Shown here: positions 1-11,994 of the stretch, one piece after another
Numbering within the stretch: position 1 is the stretch's first letter
Layout of the letters: the number at the start of each line of letters is the position of its first letter
DNA from: Larix kaempferi
Taxonomy: Eukaryota; Streptophyta; Pinopsida; Pinales; Pinaceae
DNA length: 64,000 bases
Direction: 5' to 3'
Assembly (NCBI GenBank): GCA_027924585.1
Contig: BSBM01000609.1
Coordinates: 1,127,501-1,191,500 of the forward strand
The notes under the pieces: generated by a model
Told to the model about the DNA's origin: nothing
Database searches by the model: none
Seen by the model: only the letters and a program-made list of their open reading frames with translations
Program-made: the position numbers and the translations under genes

Positions 1-1966
1 TTACCTTTTTTAACTTGTTCACAGTTGGTTGCAATGTTTTAATTAGTTCATATATGAAAACTAAATTGTAAACCAAGGTACTATTTTTATTGTAGGCAAT
101 ATCAATGACATGAAACACCATCAGTTTAGGAATACCATATAGAATTGGTTGATATAAGAATCAAGACGACAAGTCTTTTTTCCCTTGTGTTCTAAATTCA
201 TGGCCACACCACAGAGAAATTAAAAACAAACCAAGGTTACATTTGCTGAAAATGAATCAGACAAAGTATGTAAATAGAGGCACAAAGAGACACAAGAGCC
301 ATGGACATGGAAGAATGATTTAAGCATTGACTGCTAAGATAGCTAGACCTCAATATTCATATCTAATCATATGTATAAATAGTATTGTTGAATCAATAGT
401 AAAACTGATTCAAAGCAAAATTGTTCTTCTTTTGAACAGATTTGAAGTTCTTGCAGCCTGAAAAAGGTAGAATCGATGGGTAGTTCATCTATTCTCCCAC
501 TCAAATGTTTTGGTTACGCAATTAATGTTAGATGTTGAAGTTTCAATTAGTATGGAGGAATTCTTTCTGGATCACAGTTGTTTGTTTGCTTGAAACATTG
601 CAAATGGGCGGGGCCTATGCCCTACCCAGCTTTTTATTGAATTTATTGCAGAATTGAAGGTGATATTAATTAGTGAATCCTCTCTTCAAATGTTTTAAAT
701 TTAGTGCATAAATAAAAAACAAAGGAATTGAATATTGGTTCAACACAAAGGATTTGAAGATTGGTTCAATAGCTCAATGTACCAAGGCCCATTAAAAATC
801 CAATATCTACGTTTTGCATTCTGTATGCCTATGCTAGCAGTAACAGGCCATAGCCCCTAGCCACATTTAAAATGTAATTAAATAGCTATGTTGGGAATGA
901 CAGGGGCTAGCCCATGTGCATAGTTAAATAGTTTCCTTTCTTGTTAAAGTATTTGAAGATAGTTTTTTGTCAGGACATGGTCAAGTAGGTATTTATTATA
1001 GTGACTAATTTCCTATGAAGATAATCAATTGCAAAAAATAAATCACAAAGATAGTTGAAGGAAATGGAAAATTGCAAACTGAAATGGCTATTAACATGTC
1101 CAAGGAGCTACAATTTTGTATTTGTAAAAATATGCACTAGTTAAGACAACCATTTAAAAAAAACCAAACTTGCAAGATGAAGCCACAAGGCAGGGAAAGA
1201 CAACAGAGAAAATAGGAGAAGTCGTAGCTCAAGCATCTATCAACATGTCCAATTTGCTGCCATTTCCTTTAGGTATCTCTATAGAAATGGAAAACTATAC
1301 AGCATGTAAATGCATGCAATTGGCAAGAATCCATCCTCCACGGCAATAACTTCTTTATGCCTTTAAGACAAGCACATCCAGGGCAGCAAGCAGAGAAGCA
1401 TAGCACCAGAAAATGAAAACGAATAAGCCAATTTAGGAGCTTTAATTCTATATTTTTAAATTTATAAACAGATTTAATATCCTGAATGGAAACATCCTTC
1501 TCCATTTTCAACCAAATTTAGAAGATAAAGGATGAAAAAATTCCAAGTCATAATATGTGTAAACTAGTGAAGAAATTTATATTCTAAAGTCACTAGAAGC
1601 CATAACATGTGTTAGCCAGTGAAGAAATCTACACGTTGAATCCACTAGGACTGAAGCGACCAAAATTGACTTGCACCACCAAAATGTAAGCAAAGACGAC
1701 ACGATTAATATATTAATTTTTTATTCATAATTTTATATTATGTTAAAATGGTCGAAAAGCTTGTTTCAGTGTTTTTGGGAAGATCGCACTCAAGTGCCAA
1801 GGGGCATCTTTCAAAACCGAACTGCTATCATCACATGGGAAAATGCAAGAAATTCATCTTTAAGCACTGAAGAACAGAGAAAAGGGAGAGAAATAATTGA
1901 ATAGAGAAGGGCATTAAACTGCAAAAACTAATTGGGATTTTTTGAGATTAAGGGGATCTTCTCTGC
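1..1966. other. Intergenic DNA, no gene seen
   Basis: I see no open reading frame with family features on either strand. The stretch is AT-rich and contains an imperfect tandem duplication (listed separately) and a short inverted pair of TAGCCCC/GGGGCTA near 845-920. Nothing here supports a gene. Confidence 0.6.
1550..1652. repeat. Two imperfect copies of a 52-bp unit
   Basis: The sequence beginning ATAATATGTG at 1550 recurs as ATAACATGTG at 1602. Both copies continue through a shared AGTGAAGAAAT block and a CACTAG block. This is a local tandem duplication of unknown role, diverged by several substitutions. Confidence 0.6.
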
Positions 1967-1973
1967 TATATAT
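1967..1973 (+). promoter_or_regulatory. Possible TATA box of the relic gene
   Basis: TATATAT lies about 125 bp upstream of the ATG at 2098. The intervening sequence would be a plausible 5' leader. The position is right for a plant TATA box, but no transcript evidence is available. Confidence 0.3.
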
Positions 1974-2097
1974 CTTTCGCTGTCTTGTGAGATTGAGGAA
2001 GGAGACAACTGTATTCTCTTCATCTATCGATGTTTGGAGATCTGAATTGGGTTGTTGGTATTAAATTGTTTTAAGGTGGAGCTACATTTTGGGAATC

Positions 2098-2184
2098 ATG
2101 GCGAAAGTGGACATGAGTATGGAGGTCGGAGTCGATGGAGTTGCCATCATCAAGATGATGAATCCACAGTCAATGCCTCGGTAG
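2098..2184 (+). pseudogene. Probable exon-1 relic of a peroxisomal multifunctional protein (MFP2/AIM1-like)
   Basis: The reading frame is 28 codons long. It starts ATG GCG AAA GTG and encodes MEVGVDGVAIIK followed by an Asn-Pro pair. Plant peroxisomal fatty-acid beta-oxidation multifunctional proteins (enoyl-CoA hydratase/3-hydroxyacyl-CoA dehydrogenase) begin with a very similar M-EVG-DGVAVIT--NPPVN stretch. After the Asn-Pro codons the DNA still reads like the family sequence if two single bases are taken as lost, so the frame shifts and stops at TAG 2182-2184. A GT suited to a splice donor follows at 2181. A TATA-like site lies 125 bp upstream. No convincing downstream exons appear before the retrotransposon at 3741. 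A short match by chance remains possible, since the alignment covers only about 25 residues. Confidence 0.45.
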
Positions 2185-2847
2185 CACCAGGCAAGGGCTT
2201 TAAATGAATTTTAAAAATAAAATAAAAAGAATGATAAATATGAGCTGAAGCTGAAATTATTATGTATTTGAGAGTTTTAATGATGAGCTAAATATGTTTG
2301 TTTTCAGGATGTTCTAGATTTAAAAATCGTTGTTTTTGCAATATTAATTATTAAACATCTTATGCTATTTTTGGTCCACTTTTAGTTAAAGCCAGAGTTA
2401 ATCATCAAATCCACTGCAATCTTGTTTTCGATATAAATCCTAGTTTCCTGATTAAAAGATATATTGCTTGGCGTAAATTTCAATTTTGGTGAACCGCAAA
2501 CGGAAATAATGACATCCATATGGACTCTCTAAATCATAACAGAAGTATTGCACGGACAGTGCAATTACTACGTTGAAGCAGAAAGTGAAAATATAGTGTT
2601 CAAATTCCAGTCAAGCTCTGCATTTTTTTGAATTAGGTAGAGTATGGAAAGAACACTATATCACAAAGTTAATAAAACATTGAAGTTGATACTACACATA
2701 TACAAAGAAAGCAGAATCCATTATCAGTAGAATCCTGTGCACACGCCATTCAACACATTTGAATAGGAAAAAATAGGAGGATGAAGCTGAAGAGAACCTG
2801 TCCAATCCAAAATAGCAAAATGCAGGAAAACAGAGGCAGCCGGAGAG
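2185..2847. other. No gene seen; possible intron or relic flank
   Basis: The stretch is AT-rich. A splice-acceptor-like TTTGTTTTCAG followed by GATGTTCTAGATTTAAAA occurs near 2298-2325 and loosely recalls the second exon of the multifunctional protein family. Similarity does not continue and the phase does not fit well, so I do not call an exon. Confidence 0.35.
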
Positions 2848-3003
2848 CACTTGTCCAACCACCGCGAGGATCAAGCTGCAAAACCCAGACGCCACTGTGT
2901 TTCAAAGGGAATTGTCAAACGGAAAACACCTGTCCAACCACCGCGAAGATATAGCCACAAAACTCACAAGCTGCTCTATTTCGAAAGAAAACGTCGGCTG
3001 GAG
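2848..3003. repeat. Two diverged copies of a ~78-bp unit
   Basis: CACTTGTCCAACCACCGCGA at 2848 recurs as CACCTGTCCAACCACCGCGA at 2926. Each is followed by a GAT and later by an AAA-rich and CTGT/CTCTATTTC block. This is a tandem duplication and no coding role is evident. Confidence 0.6.
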
Positions 3004-3301
3004 TAGGTTGCAAATCACAATAGGCACCCAAAACCAGAGGAAAACAAAATCAATAGCCACCAACACCTACACAATGAGCTATATAAGCTCTCAAAACTGC
3101 CAATGGAATGTGAAACCAGCTGCAAACGCAAAAAACCCACAAAACCAATAAAACGAGTGTCTAACATGAAGCTGTAACACTGCATCATGCGGTAATAAAT
3201 GATGAACAAGACAACAATTAAAATCATTAAGGATAGCAGGTGCTAATAAAACCCTCCATCAACCGCAGGCAAAAACCATCAGCAGTATTCAAAACAATGG
3301 C

Positions 3302-3417
3302 TGCCACGAAAACCCTGGCACGAACCATAACAACATTCAATCAACAACGCAAATATGTGGCCACCATGAAAACCCCGGCACGAACGATAACAACATTCAA
3401 TCAACAACGCAAATATG
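3302..3417. repeat. 60-bp tandem repeat, two copies
   Basis: The unit includes GGCACGAAC followed by ATAACAACATTCAATCAACA. It occurs at about 3302-3357 and again at 3362-3417 with few differences. Because 60 is a multiple of three it gives a repetitive 20-residue motif in one plus frame, but no gene features surround it. Confidence 0.75.
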
Positions 3418-3740
3418 ATAAAACGAAAACTCCATGTCTATAGAGGTCTCTGCAATATAAAATGCTGAAGGCCCATAGCTCAAAAAGGTTCACCCATTTA
3501 ATGAAGGATTTGGAGATGTTAATGCAGAATGGACGCCTCAGTTTCTCGACTGGGCCACCCGTCTTGGAATGCAATGAGCACAGTTGCCGATACCTGCATT
3601 AAATAGAAACCATCATACCAGATCGATGTTAGATATGAACCATGCTAATGCCAAAATCTTGCATTAAGTGTTTAAACCACAATAAAGAGAGCAACAAGGA
3701 ATAAAAACCGTCGATTGTATCATATCAACGCTAACATGGG
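3418..3740. other. Left flank of the giant retrotransposon
   Basis: I see no gene. The last five bases, ATGGG at 3736-3740, are the left target-site duplication of the element that starts at 3741. The partner ACGGG lies at 26430-26434. Confidence 0.6.
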
Positions 3741-4524
3741 TGTTAACACCAAAACTGACACCCAAAGTTGAAAGAGGGTAATCTCGGGTAACCACTAACC
3801 AATCTTTGGTTTACGCTTCTGATCAAACGTAAACAGAGAGGGCTCTCTCTATAAACTCATAAAATACTGGAAATCTTCAAAGGTGTCAATCAGCGAAAAC
3901 ATACACCAGCATTCAACACTAAAGATATTCAATTACGGCAATGCACAAAAGATCATATTTCTGCTTATGGAACAAAAATGATTTAAGAGCTGTTTGGTTG
4001 AAAATGCATGAATTTCATTTGGGGCGATGGAGTCACATTTAACTGGTTCTGCAAACATTATTCACAAAAATTTTAGCGAACGCACTCACAAGGGCAAGGT
4101 AGCAAGCAGCTAGTACTCAAAGAGATTTAATTTGTGGAACATAAGAGAGAAGAGACAATCCATCAATGTAAGGCATCTAACAAGGATGAATCCTACATCA
4201 ACTTTAGCAGAATATTTTTCGTGAAACACTTGGAATAAGCTAAGCAGAGCATAATCTCTATGAATTTTACTTAACTGTTACCCTGATCCAAGCATAAAGG
4301 AAATATCACAGAATGGAATAACAAAATATAAAACACATTTGCACATGGGAAAAAGAAAGGTACAGACTACCAGATCGATTACACAGGAATCCTGTTAAAA
4401 AACGCAGGTATCAAGCTCTGCAAATTCTATTAAACAGCTCCAAGAAAATGTATTACAAACTGATCATCAAAATACAAATACTTTCTCATTAGATTTTTCA
4501 ACCCTCGTGTCTCTGATTACAACT

Positions 4525-4534
4525 GTATATATAG
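4525..4534 (-). promoter_or_regulatory. LTR TATA box (3' LTR copy)
   Basis: On the minus strand this reads CTATATATAC and is conserved in the other LTR at 22043-22052. It lies about 310 bp past the end of the LTR ORF and about 780 bp from the inner edge. Transcription would therefore start downstream of the ORF, placing the ORF in U3. Confidence 0.6.
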
Positions 4535-4843
4535 GTGGCCTTGAGCTCTAGACTCAGCTCCTTCTCAACAGAAATTAGTTACAACCAATCGACACCTATC
4601 TAACAACCAAAATGGACATCGTTTGCTGTCGCTATCCTTAAACAAATATCTACGGGACAGATTTTAATTGCCATTTATAATTACATAGCCGCTTCTCTAC
4701 ATAGTCCAACTATTTTAAACAAAAGTACAGAAATACAAAAATGTGGCCGCTGCCAGCTGGATTGTTTTCATGAGCTCTTCAATTCTTGTATACATACATG
4801 CTGGATGCTTTTCTGTTTCTCCTGCACCATTTCACTCTACCAA

Positions 4844-7800
4844 TTATAACTTCGCTTTTCCATATTTCTCGACCAGCTTCCAGTGTTCGGGTGAAGGTAA
4901 ATCCTGAAAAGCGAGCTCTTTGAGCAATATTCTCAGCTCAGTGTGTTCAGTATAGGAATAACCATTGTGAAGAATTCTAGCTTCTCAGAAAGCTGCTGCC
5001 AGTTCAAAATCACCCTTCAGTGCATCAACTAATGCGCCACCGATCAAAGGAGCATCACTGCCGAGGATACCATCTTCACTCACTCTGTGGTCCCACAACT
5101 TAGATCTGTATTCAGCTTTCGTGAGCATGGTTCCATCTTCATCCCAAAAGGGAGGCAACCCATCTGCGAACAAACGATCGAAGGCTTCTCTAAAAAGTCG
5201 TGCCTGGGTTGATATGATATCAATTCCTGACTGAACAACCTGGACTTGTTGGTGTTTATTAATCACCTTCTTAGCTATCAAGGTTATTGACACTCTTCCC
5301 TGGACATTTATAGTTGCAGTTTGCTCCTCTGATAGGCCACCTAGGAATTCCACTGTGTTATGGGCATGTTCCAGAGGGTTTTTGTTCAACCTCTCTTTCG
5401 CCACTGTCACACCCTATTGAACCAATTTTACTACCACTCCTTTATCCAATATAAAATTTAGGTATGGCCTTAGATCATCATCCTATTTTATGATGTCATC
5501 CCATATGATTCTCCTAGCCTCCTGTAGCACCTTCTTCCCTATTACCTATTCCTTCAAGCTATCAAGTTAAGACCGTGCATCCTGGTACTTGGTTTCCCAA
5601 GCCTCCCTTTGTTTTTCTGCAGCCTCCTTCAAAACTCTCAAATTGGAAACCTACTTCTCTAATCTGACCAGTCCAACATCTTCCAAGCTAGCTTCAGCTA
5701 TTTGATTTACCAAGGAAAAGTCCCCAGTTGCAACAGAGGTAGAGGCCTCTTGTCCCACTGCTCCTTCCCTTGTCTTCATCTTCCTTTCTAGCTCTTCAAA
5801 CCAGGCCTTCCATGAGTCTACACCAATCTCTATAAAAGCTATATCAAACTTCATTTTCTTTTCCCTTTCCTCAAGCTCCACCAACTTTTACTTTCAATCT
5901 AACAACTCTCCTTTCAATTTCTCTTTCTCCTCTTCCAGCTCCGCTATTTCAGAACTACTTTCCAACTAAGTGGCGGGTATTTTCAATTGCTTTTTTAATG
6001 ACAGGATATCCTAGTCCTTCCCATTTAGCAATTCCTGTATGTTTTTCTTTCTATCCTCTTCAGTCTCATTTGCCAGCAGCTGCGTTTGATGCTTTTTTCC
6101 TGTGTTCTCAGGGACTTGTTTTCTGCGTTCTTGAGCCCCAACTGCTTCTAGACCTTGGACTTACTGGTCTGCACTTCAGACAGCTCTATTAAAACCTTCA
6201 GCAGCCTATTGTAGATGACTTCCCCTGTCTCTTTTTGTAAATTAATGATATCAAGGATAGGGATGTCTTCCATATTTAGTTTCACCTCTGTAGCTTTTCT
6301 CTTTGTAGCCATGGCTAGGTTCAATGTGTTCTGGGACAAATTTCGGCTAGTAACTAAGGCCACATCTTTCTTGCCCATTTTCCTTACTTCAGAATATAAT
6401 TTGGATTCTACTGCTATGTTGTCAGCATTTTCATCATAACCTTCCAACAACTGGGTCCTGGTGATAACTACTCCTGTAGGCTCTTTGGGCAGTTTTCCAA
6501 ACACGTGCTCCTTTACTTCATAATGAGGTATGAGAAACTTGACCTGCTTTCTCTTAAATTTTTCTTCTTGTATCTTCACTACTTGCAGACCTTCTTCCTC
6601 CAGCTTCTGCCTTTTAGCAGCTCTCTCGGGATCACTATCTACATCCATAGGGCTAACAACCCCGAAGAATTAGCCTTTCCCTGAAGAAGGAATTTCAGAG
6701 TTTGAGAGTCATCTGGATCATCAACCTCCACCGATCCTTGATCCACATATTCCAACCAATTGGCTTTCTCAGTCATTCTGGGCATCTCAACATGATCATA
6801 TCCCTTTCTTCCACCTGATCTCCTTCTTTCGAGATCATGTGATGTGGATCATAGTTCAATGCAGCTTGGGATGGGAGTCCTAGGTCTTTCGCAATCCTTT
6901 CTACTACTGAGAGGGCCATCTTCTGCTTGATCACAAAGGAACCCACAATCCAAGGGAAAGTTATGTCAGATGACTTCTTGATATCTATGAAATGTTCCCT
7001 TTCAGGTATCAACTTCTTCCTTACAAACTCCAGATGGAACAACCTAGGTGTTAGAAATGCAGGGAGTACATATGGTGAATGTGAAAAACCATAGACTCTA
7101 ATTATGGTTCCATGTTTTAGCAGAAACCAGTCTCCAATCCCTTTTTCCATAGGGGGATGTAGTAGGTCCATCTCCGAGAGCACTCTAGGCAAACCTTTCT
7201 GAAAAAAGGCATGATACACCTGCGCCATCAAGTCATTCATGAAAGGAATGTAATATGAATACATTTCTTTTGTACTTCTCAATCTAGATATCTGCAGGTT
7301 GTCTTCAACTGCCACTAGGAACATCTTCAGCAAATAAGACTGGAATCTGAATGACCTTGTCTTAGGGAATTCAATCAACTGAGAATGGATATTCTCAGCT
7401 AGGGCATCATCGAACCTCAAGCATGCTGTCTGGACAGAAGAAGGAGGGTCCGTCTTCCCTACAGGGCAGGAACTCAAGATGAACATTAAACTAACTAATG
7501 TTTCTAGAACCTCCTGGACGCTATCTAACCCTAAAAACTGGGCTATCATGGAGATTACCCATTTGGACTCTTCTTTGAACAGATTGACCTCGTTGGGGAA
7601 GGGTGAACCTGGGAAGAAGGCATTTGGTACTAGAGCATTGTGGTAAAAACTCTGTTTGAGTTCCTCAGGGGCTAGACGAAAGTATTGAACCAGGTCTTCC
7701 ATTCAGTATTCTAGGGATTTCTGGCCAAATTCATCAGGGATGGCTAAGGCCTTTCTAACAGTCGAGGCTTTTATTGAGCAGAGGGATTTAGTGCCAGAGG

Positions 7801-8077
7801 CATTTGGGATTACTTTCTGCTCGGCAAAATAATTTTTGGCACACCATTCGACGAATTCGGGACAGTTGGGGATCTGGGCAGTGGTGAACAGATGAAAGAA
7901 AGATTGATAAACTTTGTGGATGTCTATCAGTCTACCCCTTATAACCTCCAACCTTTCTTTGGCCATATCCACGGAGCTGTTTTCCAGTATGGTGTCATAT
8001 ATGTCACCATCTTTGTCCTCCCACTGGGGACCGGTGAATGGGGATTCAGCACCAGGGGAATCTCCTACTTCTTCCAT
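4844..8077 (-). pseudogene. LTR-embedded ORF, copy 1 (unknown protein, ~1,080 codons, broken)
   Basis: The frame starts at ATG 8077 (MEEVGDSPGAESP) and can be followed to a stop at 4844, interrupted by stops and shifts. Clear blocks are 7703-8077, 6773-7702, 6148-6648, 5651-5884 and 4985-5410. The stop near 7703 is TGA where copy 2 has CGA, so it arose after insertion. The N-terminal ~480 residues look globular. The middle holds a lysine/arginine-rich, nuclear-signal-like patch (ERAAKRQK, then KFKRKQVKF). The next part is rich in Glu, Lys and Leu and looks like coiled coil (LVELEEREKKMKFD), followed by a globular C-terminus (LPPFWDEDGTML). I recognise no catalytic motif, membrane span or family. 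It runs in the element's sense and lies in U3, so the genomic transcript would carry it at its 3' end. Confidence 0.8.
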
Positions 8078-8925
8078 TCAAACAATTTCACGGAAAACAG
8101 GAAAAGACAAAACCAACCTGGTGGTCCGACACCTGGACAATCCTCCTAGACTTCTGGTTGGTTAGTTCTACGGGATCAGGTTCCTTCGCTTTCTAACGTA
8201 TCTGATACAGGTGGAATCCAAGTCTTTGCACCACTCTAGCTTTTATAACATTGGATGCTTTATCGTCCTTCCAGGTGTGGCGATGGTAAAACCATATCCA
8301 CTGTTGATCTTTTCCCGCCCAAAATTCGGTGGTTTGATGGTTTTAATTTCACTGACCACACTGATTTGAGATGCAGTTAAATCACCGGTGAGAAAAATCA
8401 GCGCGGTGATCTCGAGCCTTTGATTTTCCCTTGGCGAATCTGTGTCATTGATAGTTGAGCGATACATAACTTGACTGCGGCGATTTTGAAACATAACATG
8501 CTTCGCGCTTGTTGGATCAGCGCGGGGACTATGCGTCGTAGATCTTTCTATATGCCGATCTCCGCCGTCGATTATTTTCATCACTTGCCCACTGATTACC
8601 ACCCGCTCATTATGTTATATTTCCTACATCTTCATTCGCTCGGGACCGTCGATCTTCGGGGTATTCAATTTCAGTCGTCATCGCCTATCCTGCTTATTTC
8701 TGGCACGTTTAGACTATTTGTTTACACTATGACCTCTAAAAACCACCAGCTCCTCACTGACTGCTTCATTCCTTGAACTAGTTCCCTACCATGCTGACCT
8801 CCGACTCCTCGGTCTCAGGGGATGTAGTCCGAGAGCCGATTATCCACTCGGGTCTTGATGTTCATGAGGTCTTTCCACTCATGCCAAAAATTGCCATAGC
8901 ATTCAACACAATTTGAGTGCTAACA

Positions 8926-9249
8926 ACTGGCTCCAACGGGGATGCTATCCTCCTAGCGAGGTAGCGAAGAACGCCCGTAGATTAAGTGCTTGATCCATTG
9001 GGAATTTCTAATCCCGGGGGAAAAATTCTCTTAAAACTGAAATCATAAATCGTGCCTTACTGCACCCTCGACTGAATATAACCAAAACAACAGAGACCAT
9101 GGCTGCCGTCTGGTTCTTAGGGTATCTACTCTGGGCTACATATTCCTTTGGGTCTGCCATCAAAATCTCAAGACAATTAAAAACATAAGGAAAAATATAT
9201 ACATACAAGCTATAGTACATGGGTTACCTGCCATTGCTCAGGACAAGTA
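8926..9249 (-). other. Untranslated tail between integrase and 3' LTR
   Basis: No domain is visible here. Short open frames on the minus strand lack family features. By position this is the 3' untranslated part of the internal region and should hold the polypurine tract, but no clean purine run touches the LTR. Confidence 0.5.
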
Positions 9250-10454
9250 ATGTTCCAAGAATCTCCCATTAACTGGACCCCCTGACCAGGAAGATCTATC
9301 TTGCTCCTCTAGTATGAAAGAATTTATTTCTCTAGATGCGGCAATAATGTATGGACCCATCCACATGTGGTCAAATTTTCCATGTTTGTCTTCTCTCGGG
9401 TAGTCCTATTTCAGAACTAGGTCATTCACCTGAAATTGATCTTCTTATCGAATGCCTCCTTTATCTTTTATTGATGTCCTTGCACTCTATCATAGGCTTT
9501 AGTTCTTAATTCATTTAACTCAATTATCTGGTTCACTCTCCTTTGCATATGATTCGGCTCTTCTTCTAAACCTTGCAGTAACCTCATAACTGGTAACCCC
9601 AACGAAGCTGGAAAAACCACTTCAGCTCCATACACCAACTGGAATGGGGACATTCCAATGGACCTTTCAGTGCTTATTCTATCAACCCATAGGGCATATT
9701 TCAGTTTAGTGTGCCATGCCCTCTTATTTTCTTCCAATAATCTCTTTATGATCTTTACTAAGCTTTTATTGGAGGATTCTGCCAGACCATTTCCTTCGGG
9801 GTAATAGGCTGTAGAGTGGTTTAGACTGATATGATATTTGTGGCAGAAATTAACCATCTTCTTAGAACAAAATGTATGCACATTATCAGTCACGATCCTT
9901 TTGGGGAAACCAAACATAGATAGGATATTATCCTCCAGAAAGTCCATAATAACGTTTTCTGTTGCATTCCTGGTAGTTATATCTTCTATCCACTTAGTGA
10001 AGTAATCTGTGGCTGTCAATATCCACCTATGCTGCCCAGAAGAGTTAGGGTTTATCTCCTCGATGAAATCCAGTCCCCATTGTTGAAAATGAGCTTCTAC
10101 TATGACTGGGTGAAGGGGTAGTGATACAACTTTCCTTTTTCCCTCAAAGATCTGACATTGGTGACAGGTTACCATTTCTTTATACACATCTGTGAACATG
10201 GTGGGCCAATGGAAACCAGCCCTCAAGATCTTGCTTACTGTGACTTTCCAAGAAGGATGACCACCACAATCTCCCTTATGAAATTCTTTCTTAGTATGTA
10301 TGGCTTCTTCCTCCAACAAGAAATTTAGCAGTACCCCCCTAGGATCCTTCCAGTACAAGAACTGATTCATGATACAGTATTTTGCGGCTTTTAACTTTAC
10401 AGCTCTGGCCCTGCTCTTACTTAATCCTGCCGGAGCCTGTAGATTTTGCAACAC
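9250..10454 (-). pseudogene. Integrase of the giant element
   Basis: The 328-residue open part (9468-10454) holds the N-terminal zinc motif (H59, H66, C97, C100, in KEFHKGDCGGH and CHQC) and the catalytic core. Core residues are D129 in GLDFIEE, D190 in RIVTDN and E226 in GNGLAES, giving the classic D(60)D(35)E spacing. A stop at 9465-9467 cuts off the C-terminal domain. Remnants such as GPYIIAASREINSF can be read in shifted frames down to about 9250. The catalytic triad is intact, but the protein would lack its DNA-binding tail. It is the last pol domain before the LTR, with no chromodomain, as in the Tat/Athila branch. Confidence 0.9.
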
Positions 10455-10520
10455 ATAAACACTATCAGAGTACCAGGGGGGTGCAGAAAAATCTGGCTTT
10501 ATTTGTAACCCTACGTCTAG

Positions 10521-11028
10521 CTAACATAAAGAGTCTAAAAAATTTAATTGCAAAGAGTCATAATTAGCTTGGGTCATCAACTTTGCTAATCCTTTCCCCT
10601 TTATCAGCTTAGTAGGCTTTATCTCCAGGTCGTATTCGAGCAACACAGATATCCACTTTGCTCTTCTCCCTTCTGGATCAGCCTGGGTGAGGATGCCCTT
10701 TACGGCGTTGTCTAGGACATGAGCAATGATGTGCAAATGGAGAATATAGACTCTAAAATCCTTTAATGACTTGATTAAAGCATAAGCTTGTTTCTCAATG
10801 ATATCGTATTTTAATTCCGCATCTCTTAATACTCTGTTGAAAAACGCAATTGGTTGTTCTACGTTCTAATCATTCTTCTGCAACAACGCTCCTGCTATTG
10901 TATGTTCAGAAGCATAAGAAAAAATAAAAAAATCCTTAGAAACCTCAGGCCTGGCTAAGACAGGGGCCTCAGTGATAGCATTTTTTATACTCTTGAAAGA
11001 ATCTCTAGTTTCTTCAGTCCACCTTATC
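10521..11028 (-). pseudogene. RNase H and connection end of the split polymerase
   Basis: This is the downstream part of the reverse transcriptase/RNase H region, cut from its upstream part (16855 onwards) by the DNA transposon-like insertion. The minus-strand frames read WTEETRDSFKSI, then an RNase H-like PIAFFNRVL and YDIIEKQAYAL, and end with GRRAKWISVLLEYDLEIKP. Several stops and frameshifts occur. Joined conceptually to the other half, the order matches the usual thumb, connection and RNase H segment of Ty3/gypsy polymerases. Confidence 0.82.
11021..11028. repeat. Left target-site duplication, ACCTTATC
   Basis: ACCTTATC here is identical to 16855-16862. The two copies flank the element at 11029-16854 and mark an 8-bp staggered insertion into the RT/RNase H gene. 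Confidence 0.85.
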
Positions 11029-11977
11029 CACAGGGGGCTCACTTAGTGAATTTGTTACATAGCACGATCGTTCGCAGGATATTAAAGAATATCCCTAATT
11101 TCACTAAATATTGGAAAATTCCTCTTAAAATTTTATTGTTGAACCCCCCTCCCAATATGCCTTTCTAATTAAGAAAACCCCTAGTTTCACCATATATTAT
11201 ATGTATCCATTTTTATCAACCCATTTTTAATACCTCCTTTATATCATATTATCAAGTTGTAACAAATAGGATCCCTAACACATGTTAGTATAAGCAAACA
11301 TGATGCTAAATAAAATAATAGTATAATTCTAATAATGATCCAACCAGGATTGCAGGGGTGACTAATCAATTTGTAGCATTGGATGGTGGAAGACCCAATG
11401 AAATAGTATTAGGAAGGAAAATGCATAAAAGGAAACCCAGTCAAGAGTTCAACATAACAAAGAATGTAAAAGGTTGATCGTTTAATAGTTAGTGCAATGC
11501 TTATAAAAGAGAAGAATTGCAAATGTTTCACACCACAATCTGCCAATATACCAATTTTATATCATGTAAATATAAGTATAGACATAAAGAGCTCATGTTT
11601 TCTATAATCTTAATAAATTAAACTCCATAAAAATTCAAAAAACTGATGTGTTAATTTCCTGTGATTATATGTATCAGTGCTTTCTTTATAAATTCTGCAG
11701 ACATTTACTTCCAGAAAATTACAGTGGTGTTTTCTACATTTTATAAATATCAGTTTGTTTAGAAATAATTAATTTTCATTTCTGAAAATCATATGAATTA
11801 TTTTCTATATCATACAGTTGTAGAGTAGATCCCAACATACAGCATATCGATATCAATTTCTTTTAGAAATAATGCATAGTAATAAATGAAATTCATTCAC
11901 TATCATATAGAAAAAGAAATGCATTCTTTTCTTGACGAATGAAGTTATGTTTTTCATCTTACAACATATAGTAAAAC

Positions 11978-11994
11978 AAACCCTAAACCCTAAA
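11978..11994. repeat. Telomere-like repeat (telo box)
   Basis: AAACCCTAAACCCTAAA is just over two units of the plant telomere repeat. Such telo boxes occur in promoters of plant translation and ribosomal genes and also as stray interstitial repeats. Here it sits inside the nested transposon, about 390 bp before an unrecognised plus-strand frame. Confidence 0.7.

Larger units (their letters stand above)
3741..8925 (-). repeat. 3' LTR of the giant element
   Basis: This copy runs from TGTTAACACC to GTGCTAACA and matches 21257-26429 along its whole length, with scattered substitutions and small indels. One visible indel is an extra ~35 bp near 8530-8570 that the other copy lacks. It contains a minus-strand TATA box at 4525-4534 and a decayed long ORF at 4844-8077. 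No classical purine tract precedes it on the minus strand. The adjoining bases read CCCCGTTGGAGCCAGT. Confidence 0.93.

Noticed and set aside
2897-3443. Plus-strand frames of 84 and 67 codons
   Set aside because: They follow tandem repeats, are low in complexity and resemble no family.
3741-8925. Two independent gene clusters at 4.8-8.1 kb and 22.3-25.6 kb
   Set aside because: They are the two LTRs of one element; the repeat ends, primer site and target duplication explain the duplication.
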